Source: Symbiobacterium terraclitae (GTDB lineage Bacteria > Bacillota > Sulfobacillia > Symbiobacteriales > Symbiobacteriaceae). From it: DNA of 50,198 bases. Of the stretch, positions 8,453-16,931 are shown piece after piece. A model generated the notes under the pieces. The model was not told the DNA's origin, made no database searches, and worked only from the letters and a program-made list of their open reading frames with translations. The number at the start of each line of letters is the position of its first letter. Positions within the stretch are counted from its first letter, which is position 1. The DNA lies in NCBI RefSeq assembly GCF_017874315.1, contig NZ_JAGGLG010000033.1, forward strand, positions 1 to 50,198, in the 5' to 3' direction. Position numbers and translations under genes: made by a program.

Positions 8453-8471
8453 TCAGGCGCAGGTCGCCTGA
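8453..8471 (-). promoter_or_regulatory. Hairpin between kinase and binding-protein genes
   Basis: TCAGGCG-CAGGT-CGCCTGA, a 7-bp stem. The gap is 151 bp while the other genes in this operon touch or overlap. It may set different mRNA levels for the binding protein and the enzymes, as often seen in importer operons. No U-run. Confidence 0.4.
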
Positions 8472-8490
8472 AGGATCGCGTCAGCGTCCG

Positions 8491-9477
8491 TCATGCCTGG
8501 AGCACCGCCGAGGCGAGCAGCCGCTCCCGCAGCCCCTCGTCCAGCGCAGCGGGGCCGCCCAGCGCCCGGATCACCGCGCCGTAGACGGGGGCGAACCGGG
8601 GAACCTCGGCCAGCGCCCCGGGGGCCCGCTGCCGCAGCCGCTCCAGCAGGGCGGTCCGCACCCGCCGGGAGGACTGCAGCACGCCGCCCAGCAGGAAGAC
8701 GGGGAACGGGCCGCCGTCCAGCAGGCCCACCCGTTTGGCCGCCAGCAGGGCCTGGTCGGCCAGCTGCCGGCCCGCCTGCTCCAGCACCGCCGCCGCCACC
8801 GGGTCGCCGCCCTCCGCAGCGGCGCCCACCGCCCGGGCGAGGGCGGCCACGGCGTCCAGGCCGGTCTCGGGATGGTAGAGCCAGTCGTGCAGGGCGTAGA
8901 GGTCGTCCACGCCGGCGCAGGCGCAGAGGGCCCGGGCCAGGGGGGTGTCGGGGTCGCCGGCGTCCAGCGCCCGGTAGGCGGCCGCCAGGGCCAGGCCGGC
9001 GATGTGCTGGGCGCTGCCTGCGTCGGTGATGCGGTGGCCCCAGCCGCCGGCCCGCACGAACCGCTCGCCGTCGCCCGCGTAGACCACCGAGCCGGTTCCG
9101 GCGACCACCAGCAGGCCCCGCCCGCCGGCGGCCGCGCCCCGGAGCGCCATGAGGCCGTCGTTCTCCACCACGACCTGCGCCGCGGTAACCTGCGCGGCTT
9201 GCAGCGCCCTCAGCGCCAGGCGGCGGCCCTCCTCCTCGCCGCGGGGCGTGTCTACCCCGGCGAGCCCGAAGGCCGCGGTCCGCACCGCGGTGCCGGGCGG
9301 AATCCCCTGGCAGGCGGCGGCGATCGCATCGGCCAGCGCCTGCTCCGCCTGCTCCCGGCCCACCGACTGCGGGTTGCAGCCGCCGGCGCGGCCGCTGCCC
9401 ACCACACCCCGCTCGGCATCCACCAGTACGGCAAGGCACTTGGTGCCGCCGCCGTCAACGGCCAGCACCAGGCTCAT
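8491..9477 (-). CDS. BadF/BadG/BcrA/BcrD-family ATPase, N-acetylglucosamine-kinase-like
   Basis: Cytoplasmic kinase of the ASKHA fold, 328 residues. The phosphate-1 motif is LAVDGGGTKCLAVLVD (residues 5-20). Also seen are VVENDGLMALRGA, the adenosine/phosphate motif GRGLLVVAGTGSVVYA, and GGWGHRITDAGSAQHIAGLAL, which corresponds to GGWG(x)LGDEGS in GlcNAc kinases. The family phosphorylates amino sugars or, in radical enzymes, acts as an activator. No Fe-S cysteines typical of the activators are present, so a small-molecule (sugar-like) kinase is more likely. The start overlaps the stop of the lyase gene by four bases (ATGA), which implies translational coupling with that enzyme. Confidence 0.82.
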   Translation of the reverse strand: MSLVLAVDGGGTKCLAVLVDAERGVVGSGRAGGCNPQSVGREQAEQALADAIAAACQGIPPGTAVRTAAFGLAGVDTPRGEEEGRRLALRALQAAQVTAAQVVVENDGLMALRGAAAGGRGLLVVAGTGSVVYAGDGERFVRAGGWGHRITDAGSAQHIAGLALAAAYRALDAGDPDTPLARALCACAGVDDLYALHDWLYHPETGLDAVAALARAVGAAAEGGDPVAAAVLEQAGRQLADQALLAAKRVGLLDGGPFPVFLLGGVLQSSRRVRTALLERLRQRAPGALAEVPRFAPVYGAVIRALGGPAALDEGLRERLLASAVLQA

Positions 9478-11087
9478 CGGCCTCCAGCCTCCCCGCCGGC
9501 CGCCGGCGCTCCGGCCAGACTCCGGCAGGCCTCCGCCAACCGGCCTGCGGCCGCCTCCAGCCGGGAGCGGGCGCCCGCCAGCCAGGCGGTGAGCTCCGCC
9601 TGATGCGCCTCCCGTACGCCGATCATCCGGCGCACCTCCGCCGGGGCCACGCCGCCGCGCACGGTGCGGACGGCGACGAAGTGGACGGGGTCCAGGGCCT
9701 GCCGCAGCTTCTCGGCCGGGACGCCCAGCGGCCTGCCGAGGACCTGCAGGGCGGCCTCCTCCACCAGGCCCGGCTCCACCTGGCGCACGTCGCGGATGCC
9801 CTTGGCCTCCGCCAGCTTCACGAGGGCGGCGGCGACGCTGTGGGCGGTGCGGAACGGCAGCCCCGCCTCCCGCACCAGCAGGTCGGCCAGCTCGGTAATG
9901 TTGGCGAAGCTGGCCCGGGCCCGCTCCAGGAGCAGCTCCCGGTTCACCTCCGCCGTGCCCAGCACGTTGGCCAGCAGGCGGAAGACGGCGCGCAGGGTGG
10001 CGAGGGCGGCCCAGAGGTTGGGCTGCATCTCGTCCTCGGTGTCGACAATGTCGCCGAAGGGCGTGTTGTGCAGCATCTGGAGCACGGTCTGCGCCCGCCC
10101 GGCCGCGCAGCTGAGCAGGGCCCGGGAGTGCTCCAGCGAGACCGGGTTCCGCTTCTGGGGCATGATGGAGCTGGTCTGCACGTAGGGGTCGGCCACCCGC
10201 AGCACGCCGTACTCAAACGTGCACCAGGTGAGCAGGTCCTGCACGGCGCGGCCGGTGTGCAGGGCCGTGAGCTGCGCCGCCGCGGCGGCCTCGCTGACGT
10301 AGTCGGCGCCGGCGATGGCGTCGTAGCTGTTCTCCACCAGGCCGTCGAAGCCGAGCAGCTCGGCCACCCGCTCCCGGGAGATGGGGAAGCCCGAGGTGGA
10401 GAGGGCCGCCGCGCCCATCGGGGAGCGGTTGGCCCGCTCGTAGGCGGCCTGCAGGCGGGCGATGTCCCGCTCCAGCACGTCGGCCGCCGCCGTCAGCCAG
10501 TGGCCCAGGGTGGTGGGCTGGGCGGGCTGGGTGTGGGTGTGGGCCAGCATCACGGTGTCGGCCTCCTCCGCGGCCAGGCGCAGCAGCACCCGGTGCAGCA
10601 GGAGGGCGGCCTCGAGGGCGTCCAGCAGGTACTTGCGCAGCACCATGCGGTACATGGTGACGCCCATGTCGTTGCGGCTGCGGGCGATGTGCAGGTTGCC
10701 GGCCTCCTCGCCGGCCGCCTGCAGCGTCAGGTCCTCCACGTAGAAGAACAGGTCCTCATACCGGCCGTTGTAGGAGGAGGAGGCCACCTGGCAGAGGTCG
10801 ATGGCGTCCAGCGCGGCCAGGATCTTCCGGGCCGAGGCCGGCGCCACCAGCCCCTGCTCGACGAGCATCACCAGGTGGGCCCGGTGCACGGCCATCATCG
10901 GCTCCAGCAGCTCGTGCTTCGCGCTCTCGTAGATGGGGCTCAGCACGGCCTCCACGTAGCTGCGGCCGGGGAAGCGCAGGCCGTCCTGCGCGGCGATCTC
11001 CGCGCGGGTCGGCGCGCAGGGTGCGGTGACTTCGGTGGGTTTCGGGGTGCCCGGGGCGGCGGGTGCCCCGGTCTCGTTCTGATGCAA
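9474..11087 (-). CDS. Argininosuccinate-lyase-like enzyme (fumarase/aspartase superfamily), substrate unknown
   Basis: 537 residues, longer than ArgH (about 460) because of a Pro/Ala-rich N-terminus and an Ala/Arg-rich C-terminus. Superfamily marks are ARSRND (135-140), HTHTQPAQPT (about 183-192) and the mobile-loop signature SSIMPQKRNP (306-315). True ArgH normally has GSSxMPQKKNPD; here KK becomes KR and the Asp becomes Val, and THLQRAQP is replaced by HTHTQPAQP. The chemistry is probably elimination of fumarate from a succinyl (N- or other) adduct, but not necessarily argininosuccinate: no argG or other arginine gene is near. It lies 14 bp after the fused permease gene and overlaps the kinase gene. 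ABC import, lyase and kinase together suggest a catabolic route. Confidence 0.8.
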   Translation of the reverse strand: MHQNETGAPAAPGTPKPTEVTAPCAPTRAEIAAQDGLRFPGRSYVEAVLSPIYESAKHELLEPMMAVHRAHLVMLVEQGLVAPASARKILAALDAIDLCQVASSSYNGRYEDLFFYVEDLTLQAAGEEAGNLHIARSRNDMGVTMYRMVLRKYLLDALEAALLLHRVLLRLAAEEADTVMLAHTHTQPAQPTTLGHWLTAAADVLERDIARLQAAYERANRSPMGAAALSTSGFPISRERVAELLGFDGLVENSYDAIAGADYVSEAAAAAQLTALHTGRAVQDLLTWCTFEYGVLRVADPYVQTSSIMPQKRNPVSLEHSRALLSCAAGRAQTVLQMLHNTPFGDIVDTEDEMQPNLWAALATLRAVFRLLANVLGTAEVNRELLLERARASFANITELADLLVREAGLPFRTAHSVAAALVKLAEAKGIRDVRQVEPGLVEEAALQVLGRPLGVPAEKLRQALDPVHFVAVRTVRGGVAPAEVRRMIGVREAHQAELTAWLAGARSRLEAAAGRLAEACRSLAGAPAAGGEAGGR

Positions 11088-11101
11088 TTCAGGTCAGCTC
11101 C

Positions 11102-12814
11102 TTATGCGAGGTTCTCCCGCTGATCGAGGCGGCGGGAGATGAAGAGCACGAGCAGGATCAGCAGGATCTGCAGCATGCCGTAGGCGGCCGCCGTGCCGAA
11201 CTTGAAGGAGTACATGAGGTTGTTGATCTCCACCGAGATCGGCTGGTTGCGCGCGGTGTAGATCAGCACCGATGCCACGAACTCGCCCACACCCTGCACG
11301 AAGGCCAGCAGGGCGCCGGCCAGGACGCCGCGGAACATCAGGGGGAAGGTGACCCGCCGGAAGGCGTACCACCAGCCCGCCCCCAGGCTGCGGGCGGCCT
11401 CCTCCACCGAGGGGTCCAGCTGGGCCAGCGCGGCGTTGCTGGAGCGGAAGACCAGCGGCGAGAAGCGGACGAAGTAGGCCAGGGGCAGGATCCAGAACGT
11501 GCCCACCAGCACCTGGCCGAAGCTGAAGGCCGAGGGTTGGTTGAAGGCGGCGATGAGGTTGATACCGACCACCGTGCCAGGCAGGGCCCAGGGCAGCATC
11601 ACGGCCATGTCCAGCAACGACTTGCCGGTGAACTTCAGCCGGTTCAGGGCGTAGGCCGCCGCCACGCCGAGCACGATGGAGCCGGCGGTGGCGATGCCGC
11701 TCATCTGCAGGCTGTTCTTGATGGGCCGCCAGGCCCGGGGATCGTTGAAGAGGTTGACGTAGTTCTCCAGGGTGTACTTGGGGGGCAGCACCTGCACCGT
11801 CCAGGTGCCGTCCTTGGAGAGCGAGATCAGCGCCAGGGTGATGATGGGCAGGATCAGGACCAGGGTGCCGAGCACCGCTCCGACCATGGCCAGGATGCGG
11901 CCCACCGGGCTCTTCACCTCGGTGCGGTGGACGGAGACGCCCTTGGAGAGCGAGCGGTAGGTGCGCCGGTTCTGGTACCAGCGCATGAGGATCAGGAAGG
12001 CGATGGAGACCACCGAGAGGATCGTGGCCTCGGCCGAGGCCAGGGGCAGGTTGCCGTTGGTGCGGGCGATGGCGATCTGCATCGTCATCGTCCGGTCCAC
12101 GCCGAAGATCAGCGGGGCGGTGTAGGAGGCCATCGAGACCATGAAGGTGAGGAGCGACCCCGAGACCAGCGCCGGCGTCAGCATGGGCAGAATCACCCGG
12201 GTCCAGACCTGCCAGCGCCGGGCGCCCAGGTTGAGCGCCGCCTCCTCCAGCGAGGGGTCGAAACCGGCCAGGGCCGCCGCGGCCGCGGTGTAGAAGTAGG
12301 GGTACATGGTGAAGGTGTGCACCACCAGGACCCCCGTCAGCCCCTTCAGGGCGAAGGGGACCTGGGGCAGGTCGAAGAGCACCTTGATCGCCCGGGGGAT
12401 GATGCCGCTGGACGAGTAGAGGAACATGAAGGCGTAGACGCCGATCAGGGGCGGCAGCGCCATGGGCACCAGCGCCAGGCTCTCCAGCAGGCGCCGCCCG
12501 GGGAACTCGAAGCGGTTCAGCAGGAAGGCCATGCCCACGCCGACCACGGCGCAGGTGATCACGCTGAGCACCGAGATGCCGAGCGTGGTGAGCAGCGCCT
12601 CCATCTGGGTGGTCATCCTGAAGCTCAGGAAGCCCTCGTAGTACCGGAGCGTGATGCCGGAATCGTCCCGGATGCTGGTGAGGAAGGTGGCAAGCATGGG
12701 CTGCACCACGTAGCCCCACAGCACCACGGCCAGGGGGGCGACGAGCACGTACGCGAAGTAGGGCGAGGCGCTCAGCCGCTGCCACCGGTCATGCCATTTC
12801 GCTGCCACCTTCAT
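11102..12814 (-). CDS. ABC transporter permease, two fused permease domains (FbpB type)
   Basis: About 570 residues with two sets of about six membrane segments. The EAA loops are seen twice: EEAALNLGARRWQVWTRVILP (first half) and EEAARSLGAGWWYAFRRVTFP (second half). Internal duplication of this kind is typical of ferric-iron, thiamine and phosphonate importers. The start is either ATG at 12814 (TGATG, one-base overlap with the ATPase stop) or GTG three bases upstream; GGTGGAG precedes both. It works with the ATPase upstream and the binding lipoprotein at 7197-8339. Confidence 0.9.
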   Translation of the reverse strand: MKVAAKWHDRWQRLSASPYFAYVLVAPLAVVLWGYVVQPMLATFLTSIRDDSGITLRYYEGFLSFRMTTQMEALLTTLGISVLSVITCAVVGVGMAFLLNRFEFPGRRLLESLALVPMALPPLIGVYAFMFLYSSSGIIPRAIKVLFDLPQVPFALKGLTGVLVVHTFTMYPYFYTAAAAALAGFDPSLEEAALNLGARRWQVWTRVILPMLTPALVSGSLLTFMVSMASYTAPLIFGVDRTMTMQIAIARTNGNLPLASAEATILSVVSIAFLILMRWYQNRRTYRSLSKGVSVHRTEVKSPVGRILAMVGAVLGTLVLILPIITLALISLSKDGTWTVQVLPPKYTLENYVNLFNDPRAWRPIKNSLQMSGIATAGSIVLGVAAAYALNRLKFTGKSLLDMAVMLPWALPGTVVGINLIAAFNQPSAFSFGQVLVGTFWILPLAYFVRFSPLVFRSSNAALAQLDPSVEEAARSLGAGWWYAFRRVTFPLMFRGVLAGALLAFVQGVGEFVASVLIYTARNQPISVEINNLMYSFKFGTAAAYGMLQILLILLVLFISRRLDQRENLA

Positions 12815-13929
12815 CACTCCACCAGGTAGACTCGCTCGGGCGGGATGTACAGGTGAATGGGATCGCCCTGCCGGCGCACCTCGCCGTAGCGGTCGGCCAC
12901 CGAGGCGATGAGGCGGGCCTCGCCGGCGGCGACCACGTACTCGGTGTAGGCGCCGCTGAACTCAGCCGCCAGGACCCGGCCGGAGAGCACGTTGGGCCCG
13001 CCGGGCTCCGGGACCACCTGCATGCCCTCGGGCCGGACCGTCAGCACCACCGGGCTGCCCACCGCCGTGGAGACCTGCGGGTTCCGCCGGGAGAGGTCCA
13101 CCTGGATGCGGCCGCTGCCGGGCAGCTCCACCGTTCCGGTGCCGCCGTCCGCGGCCACGAGCTTGCCCTCCAGCAGGTTGGACTTGCCGATGAACGTGGC
13201 CACGAACCGGGTGGCCGGCCGGTGGTAGATGTCCTGCGGGCTGCCCACCTGGTGGACCACGCCGCCCTCCATGACGGCGATGCGGTCGGAGATGGCCATC
13301 GCCTCCGCCTGGTCGTGGGTGACGTAGACGGCGGTGATGCTGGATTCGGTCTGGAGCCGGCGGATCTCGGTGCGGGTCTCGTCGCGCAGCTTCGCGTCGA
13401 GGTTGGAGAGCGGCTCGTCCAGCAGGAGCAGGGCGGGCCGGATCACCAGTGCGCGGGCCAGGGCCACGCGCTGCTGCTGCCCGCCGGAGAGCTGGTCGAT
13501 GCGGCGCTGCTCCATGCCCTCGAGCCGTACCTGCGCCAGGGCCTCGGCCACCCGGCGCCGGATCTCCTCGCCGGCGACCTTGCGCACGCGCAGGCCGAAG
13601 GCGACGTTCTCGAACACGGTCATGTGCGGGAACAGGGCGTAGTTCTGGAAGACCATGCCGATGTTGCGGTCGTTGGGCGGCACGTAGGTCACGTCGCGGT
13701 CGCCGAAGAGGATGCGGCCGGACGTCGGATAGTAGAAGCCGGCGATCATCCTGAGGGTCGTGGTCTTGCCGCAGCCCGACGGCCCCAGCAGCGTGAAGAA
13801 CTCGCCGCCGCCGATGGTGAGGTTCACGTCGCGCACGGTGAGCACGCCGCCGCCGAAGCTCTTCGATACGTGTTCAAGGGTGACCGGCTGCGCGCTGCCC
13901 ACCTGGTCGTTGGTCCGGAGCCCGCCCAT
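12814..13929 (-). CDS. ABC transporter ATPase (FbpC/PotA/UgpC-like) with TOBE domain
   Basis: 371 residues. Walker A GPSGCGKT (49-56), Q-loop FQNYALF (about 94-100), signature LSGGQQQR (147-154), Walker B LLLLDEP (167-173), and H-loop THDQAEAM. The C-terminal 120 residues are a TOBE region ([42 protein letters not shown]), as in iron, spermidine and sugar-phosphate importers. The start at 13929 is set by AAGGGGAG six bases upstream and by similarity of [25 protein letters not shown] to the family N-terminus. The open frame extends upstream into the ROK gene, but that is a shadow. The gene follows the ROK gene after 20 bp. Confidence 0.93.
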   Translation of the reverse strand: MGGLRTNDQVGSAQPVTLEHVSKSFGGGVLTVRDVNLTIGGGEFFTLLGPSGCGKTTTLRMIAGFYYPTSGRILFGDRDVTYVPPNDRNIGMVFQNYALFPHMTVFENVAFGLRVRKVAGEEIRRRVAEALAQVRLEGMEQRRIDQLSGGQQQRVALARALVIRPALLLLDEPLSNLDAKLRDETRTEIRRLQTESSITAVYVTHDQAEAMAISDRIAVMEGGVVHQVGSPQDIYHRPATRFVATFIGKSNLLEGKLVAADGGTGTVELPGSGRIQVDLSRRNPQVSTAVGSPVVLTVRPEGMQVVPEPGGPNVLSGRVLAAEFSGAYTEYVVAAGEARLIASVADRYGEVRRQGDPIHLYIPPERVYLVE

Positions 13930-13949
13930 CTCGTACTCCCCTTCCCTGT

Positions 13950-15128
13950 TCACTGGTCTGCGGTGATGCCGTATGCGTTCTCGTCGGCGAGGCTGAGTGC
14001 GCTGGCGACGGCGCCCACCAGGGCGGCGCGGCTGCCCAGCGAAGCGAAGCGAATCTCCGGGGCCATCGGCACCAGCTCGGCCACCGTCCGCTGCACGAAC
14101 GCCAGCCCGTCCTCGCCGCAGTCCACCGCGTCCCCCGCCAGCAGCACCAGCTCGGGGTTGAGGATGCAGGCGATGGACGCCACGGCGTAGGACCAGTGGC
14201 GTAGGGCATCGTCGAGCAGCTGCCGGGCCTGCGGGACCTCCCGGGCTGCCAGCTCCCTGAGCTGCCGGATCGGCCGGCGCTCGTCCAGCCCCGCGCCGAG
14301 GCCGGCGAGCTGGATGCGGCGGTAGAGCGACCGGGCGGAGTAGTGCTGTTCGAACATGCCGTAGTCGTCGGGCCGGCGGGGTCCGGCCGGACCGAGGGGC
14401 AGGTAGCCCACCTCGCCGGCGGCGTCGCCGGCCCCGCGGAAGAGCGTGCCGTCGATGAGGATGCCGGCGCCGATGCCGTCGCTGACGTGCATCAGGGCCA
14501 GGTTGACGACTCCCTGTCCTGCGCCCTGGAAGTACTCGCCCAACGCCATGAGGTTGACGTCGTTCTCCACGACCACGGGAACCGCGAACCGCTCGTGCAG
14601 CACGGCCCGCAGCGGGACCTCCTGCCACCACCCCAGCGACGGGGCGTGGCTCACGGTTCCCCGCCGGTGGACGATGCCCGGGACGCCCACTGCGATGGCG
14701 GCCAGCCGCTGCGGGTCCATGCCGCTGCGGGAGACGAGCCCCTCCAGGAAGTCGCCCAGCGCCCTGGCCGGGTCGTGGACGCCGTCCGCGGGCAGCGCGA
14801 CCTCCTCCTCCGCCTGCAGGGCGCCGCTGAGGTCGGCCACCCCGCCCCAGAGCCGCTCGCCCTCGAGGCAGGCGGCGATGACGAAGCGGGCGGCGGGGTT
14901 GAAGAGGAGCATGATCGGCGGCCGGCCGCCCGAGGACTGTCCCAGGCCCTTCTCCTCCACGAGGCCCAGCTCCAGGAGGTCACGCACGATGGCCGTCACG
15001 GCGGGCTGGCTGAGGCCGGTCAGCGCGGCCAGCTCCGCCCGGGAGATCGGGCCGCGGTCGCGCACGGCGGCAAGGACTGACTGGCGGTTGAGCTGCTTCA
15101 TCAGGCGGGCGTTGGCGGGTCTGTGCAT
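13950..15128 (-). CDS. ROK-family transcriptional regulator (NagC/XylR type)
   Basis: 392 residues. The N-terminal winged helix has GPISRAELAALTGLSQPAVTAIVRDLLELGLVEEKG (about 29-65). A ROK sugar-kinase-like domain follows, with VENDVNLMALGEY, SDGIGAGILIDGTLFRGAGDAAGEVGYLPL and ILNPELVLLAGDAV. The classic zinc-binding CxCGxxGCxE is not present; the corresponding stretch reads PAGPRRPDDYGMFEQHYS, so the zinc site is lost. ROK repressors bind phospho- or free sugars, which suits a kinase-containing operon. It is first in the six-gene unit and likely controls it. The start is ATG 15128 with GGGGGAT upstream. Confidence 0.9.
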   Translation of the reverse strand: MHRPANARLMKQLNRQSVLAAVRDRGPISRAELAALTGLSQPAVTAIVRDLLELGLVEEKGLGQSSGGRPPIMLLFNPAARFVIAACLEGERLWGGVADLSGALQAEEEVALPADGVHDPARALGDFLEGLVSRSGMDPQRLAAIAVGVPGIVHRRGTVSHAPSLGWWQEVPLRAVLHERFAVPVVVENDVNLMALGEYFQGAGQGVVNLALMHVSDGIGAGILIDGTLFRGAGDAAGEVGYLPLGPAGPRRPDDYGMFEQHYSARSLYRRIQLAGLGAGLDERRPIRQLRELAAREVPQARQLLDDALRHWSYAVASIACILNPELVLLAGDAVDCGEDGLAFVQRTVAELVPMAPEIRFASLGSRAALVGAVASALSLADENAYGITADQ

Positions 15129-15162
15129 CGTCGATCCCCCGTCTCCCGTGGCGTGCGACTTA

Positions 15163-15272
15163 CTAAATTAGGTGAAGAAAGTATGTGGAGTGTTCTGTCC
15201 TGCCGGGGCGAATTCCTGCACCGGCGCTAATACGGGAAATCGCTTAGACTAATAGGCAATGCTTATCAGTCT
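15163..15272 (-). promoter_or_regulatory. Candidate operator region upstream of the ROK gene
   Basis: This AT-rich island in a GC-rich gap holds CTAAATTAG (15163-15171) and an inverted repeat AGACTAATA (15246-15254) / TATCAGTCT (15264-15272), 8 of 9 pairs, 9-base spacer. Both lie upstream of the ROK start and are plausible operators for the regulator. No convincing -35/-10 pair with normal spacing was found. Confidence 0.4.
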
Positions 15273-15362
15273 GACGTTGCTTGGGCTGGCCCGCCGGAGA
15301 CCGCAGGCCCGAGCGCGCGACAAGGCGGCGATCCCGATGACCGCCGCCTCGAACTGTTGAAG

Positions 15363-16832
15363 CTACACCACTGGCCCGCTGAAGGCCCCGGGCTCGCCGC
15401 CCGCTGCCGCCTCCTCCCGCATGAGCCGCTCCACCGCCCGGGCGAGCCGCTGGACGCCGGGTCCGATCTGCTCCGGACGCGGGTACGAGAAGTTGAGCCG
15501 GAAACCCCTGCGCGCCAGCTGGCCCGCCCCGTAGTAGTCGCCCGGCATGAAGGCGACGCCCTCCCGCCCGGCCTCGACCAGCAGCCTGCGGGCGGTGAGG
15601 GGCCGGGGCAGGGTGCACCACACGTGGTACCCGCCCTCGGGGACGTACCAGGTGACCCCCTCCGGCATGTGGGCCTGCAGCGCCTCCAGCAGGGCGTCGC
15701 GCCGGGCCTTCAGCACCGGCCGGAGCGCGGCCAGGTGCTCGGCCATGCGCCCCTCCCGCAGGAAGGCCTCCATCAGCCGCTGGTTGAGCAGGGCAGCGCG
15801 GAAGTCCAGGTTGCCCCGGGCGCGGGCGATGCGCTCCACCACCGGGGGCGCGGCCACGATCCAGGCCAGCCGCAGAGCAGGGCTGACGGACTTGCTGAAG
15901 CTGCTGATGTAGATCACGTAGTCCCCCGGGTCCAGCGACTTCAGCGTGGGCACCGGGTGCGCGGTGAAGTGCAGCCGGCCGTACGGGTCGTCCTCGACGA
16001 TGCCCAGCTGGTGGCGCGCGGCCAGCTGGATCAGCCGCCGCCGGCGCTCCAGGGTCAGGGTGACGCCGAGCGGGTTGTGGTAGGTCGGCAGGGTGAAGAG
16101 CAGCTTGGGCTGGTACCGGAGCATCAGCTCGTCCAGGCCGTCCACCACCAGGCCGTCCCGGTCGACGGGCACCGGCACCACCCGCACGCCCGCCGCGTCG
16201 AAGATGCCCAGGCTGTTGACGTAGGAGGGCATCTCGACCAGGACGGTGTCCCCGGGCTGCAGCAGCACGCGGCTGATGAGGTAGAGGGCGATCTGGGAAC
16301 CCGCCAGGATCAGCACGTGCTCAGGGGTGACGCCCAGCTCGGCGGCAATGGCCTCCCGCAGCGGCCCGTACCCGGCGATGGGGCCGTAGCCCAGGGCGGT
16401 GCCGTCTTCCAGGACGCGGCCCGCCAGCTCCCGCAGGGCGCCGGTCGGGTAGAGCTCCGGCGACATTTCGCCGTGGGCGAAAGAGACCGCGCCCGGCCGC
16501 CGGACGATGGCGCTGATATCCGCCATCAGCGGCTCCTCCGCCTCAGTGGGCCCTGCCCAGCGCATCGGACGGACCGCTCCCGGGGCCGCCTCCTCGGGCA
16601 GGCGCAGCACCACCGTACCGTGCCCGACCCGCCCCTCCACCAGGCCCTCGGCCGCCAGCTCCCGGTAGGCGTTGACCACCGTGGTCCGGTTCACCCCCAG
16701 CCGGACGGCGAGGGTACGCTCCGGCGGCAGCTTGGTGCCGGGGGGCAGGGCGCCGGAAAGGATGCGCTGCCGCACCTGATCGCGCAGCTGCTGGTAAAGG
16801 GGCGTGGGACTGGACCGGTCCAGTTCGAACAC
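15363..16832 (-). CDS. MocR/PdxR-type GntR regulator with aminotransferase domain
   Basis: About 489 residues. The N-terminal GntR winged helix has LDRSSPTPLYQQLRDQVRQR, LPPERTLAVRLGVNRTTVVNAYREL, and then GHGTVV. A fold-I PLP aminotransferase domain follows: YGPIAGYGPLREAIA, LPTYHNPLGVTL, EDDPYGRL, and the PLP lysine in SSFSKSVSPALRLAW. MocR proteins sense PLP or amino acids and act as activators or repressors. I prefer the GTG start at 16832, since the in-frame GTG at 16844 lies inside the ribosome site GGAGGTG. The target is unknown. It may regulate itself through the palindrome at 16882-16893. Confidence 0.88.
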   Translation of the reverse strand: MFELDRSSPTPLYQQLRDQVRQRILSGALPPGTKLPPERTLAVRLGVNRTTVVNAYRELAAEGLVEGRVGHGTVVLRLPEEAAPGAVRPMRWAGPTEAEEPLMADISAIVRRPGAVSFAHGEMSPELYPTGALRELAGRVLEDGTALGYGPIAGYGPLREAIAAELGVTPEHVLILAGSQIALYLISRVLLQPGDTVLVEMPSYVNSLGIFDAAGVRVVPVPVDRDGLVVDGLDELMLRYQPKLLFTLPTYHNPLGVTLTLERRRRLIQLAARHQLGIVEDDPYGRLHFTAHPVPTLKSLDPGDYVIYISSFSKSVSPALRLAWIVAAPPVVERIARARGNLDFRAALLNQRLMEAFLREGRMAEHLAALRPVLKARRDALLEALQAHMPEGVTWYVPEGGYHVWCTLPRPLTARRLLVEAGREGVAFMPGDYYGAGQLARRGFRLNFSYPRPEQIGPGVQRLARAVERLMREEAAAGGEPGAFSGPVV

Positions 16833-16875
16833 GGTGGCCTTCACCTCCGCTGGGCTTCGTCCGACTCACTGCTGA

Positions 16876-16893
16876 TTGTAGCACAATCGTGCA
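16876..16893 (-). promoter_or_regulatory. Extended -10 promoter and palindrome before the MocR gene
   Basis: Minus strand TGC-TACAAT (extended -10; hexamer 16876-16881), directly preceded by the palindrome GCAC-AATC-GTGC (16882-16893). No good -35. Overlap of a palindrome with the promoter suggests autoregulation. Confidence 0.5.
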
Positions 16894-16931
16894 AAGGCGC
16901 CGACCCCGCGGGTGGCAGGGCCGGCGCTCGC

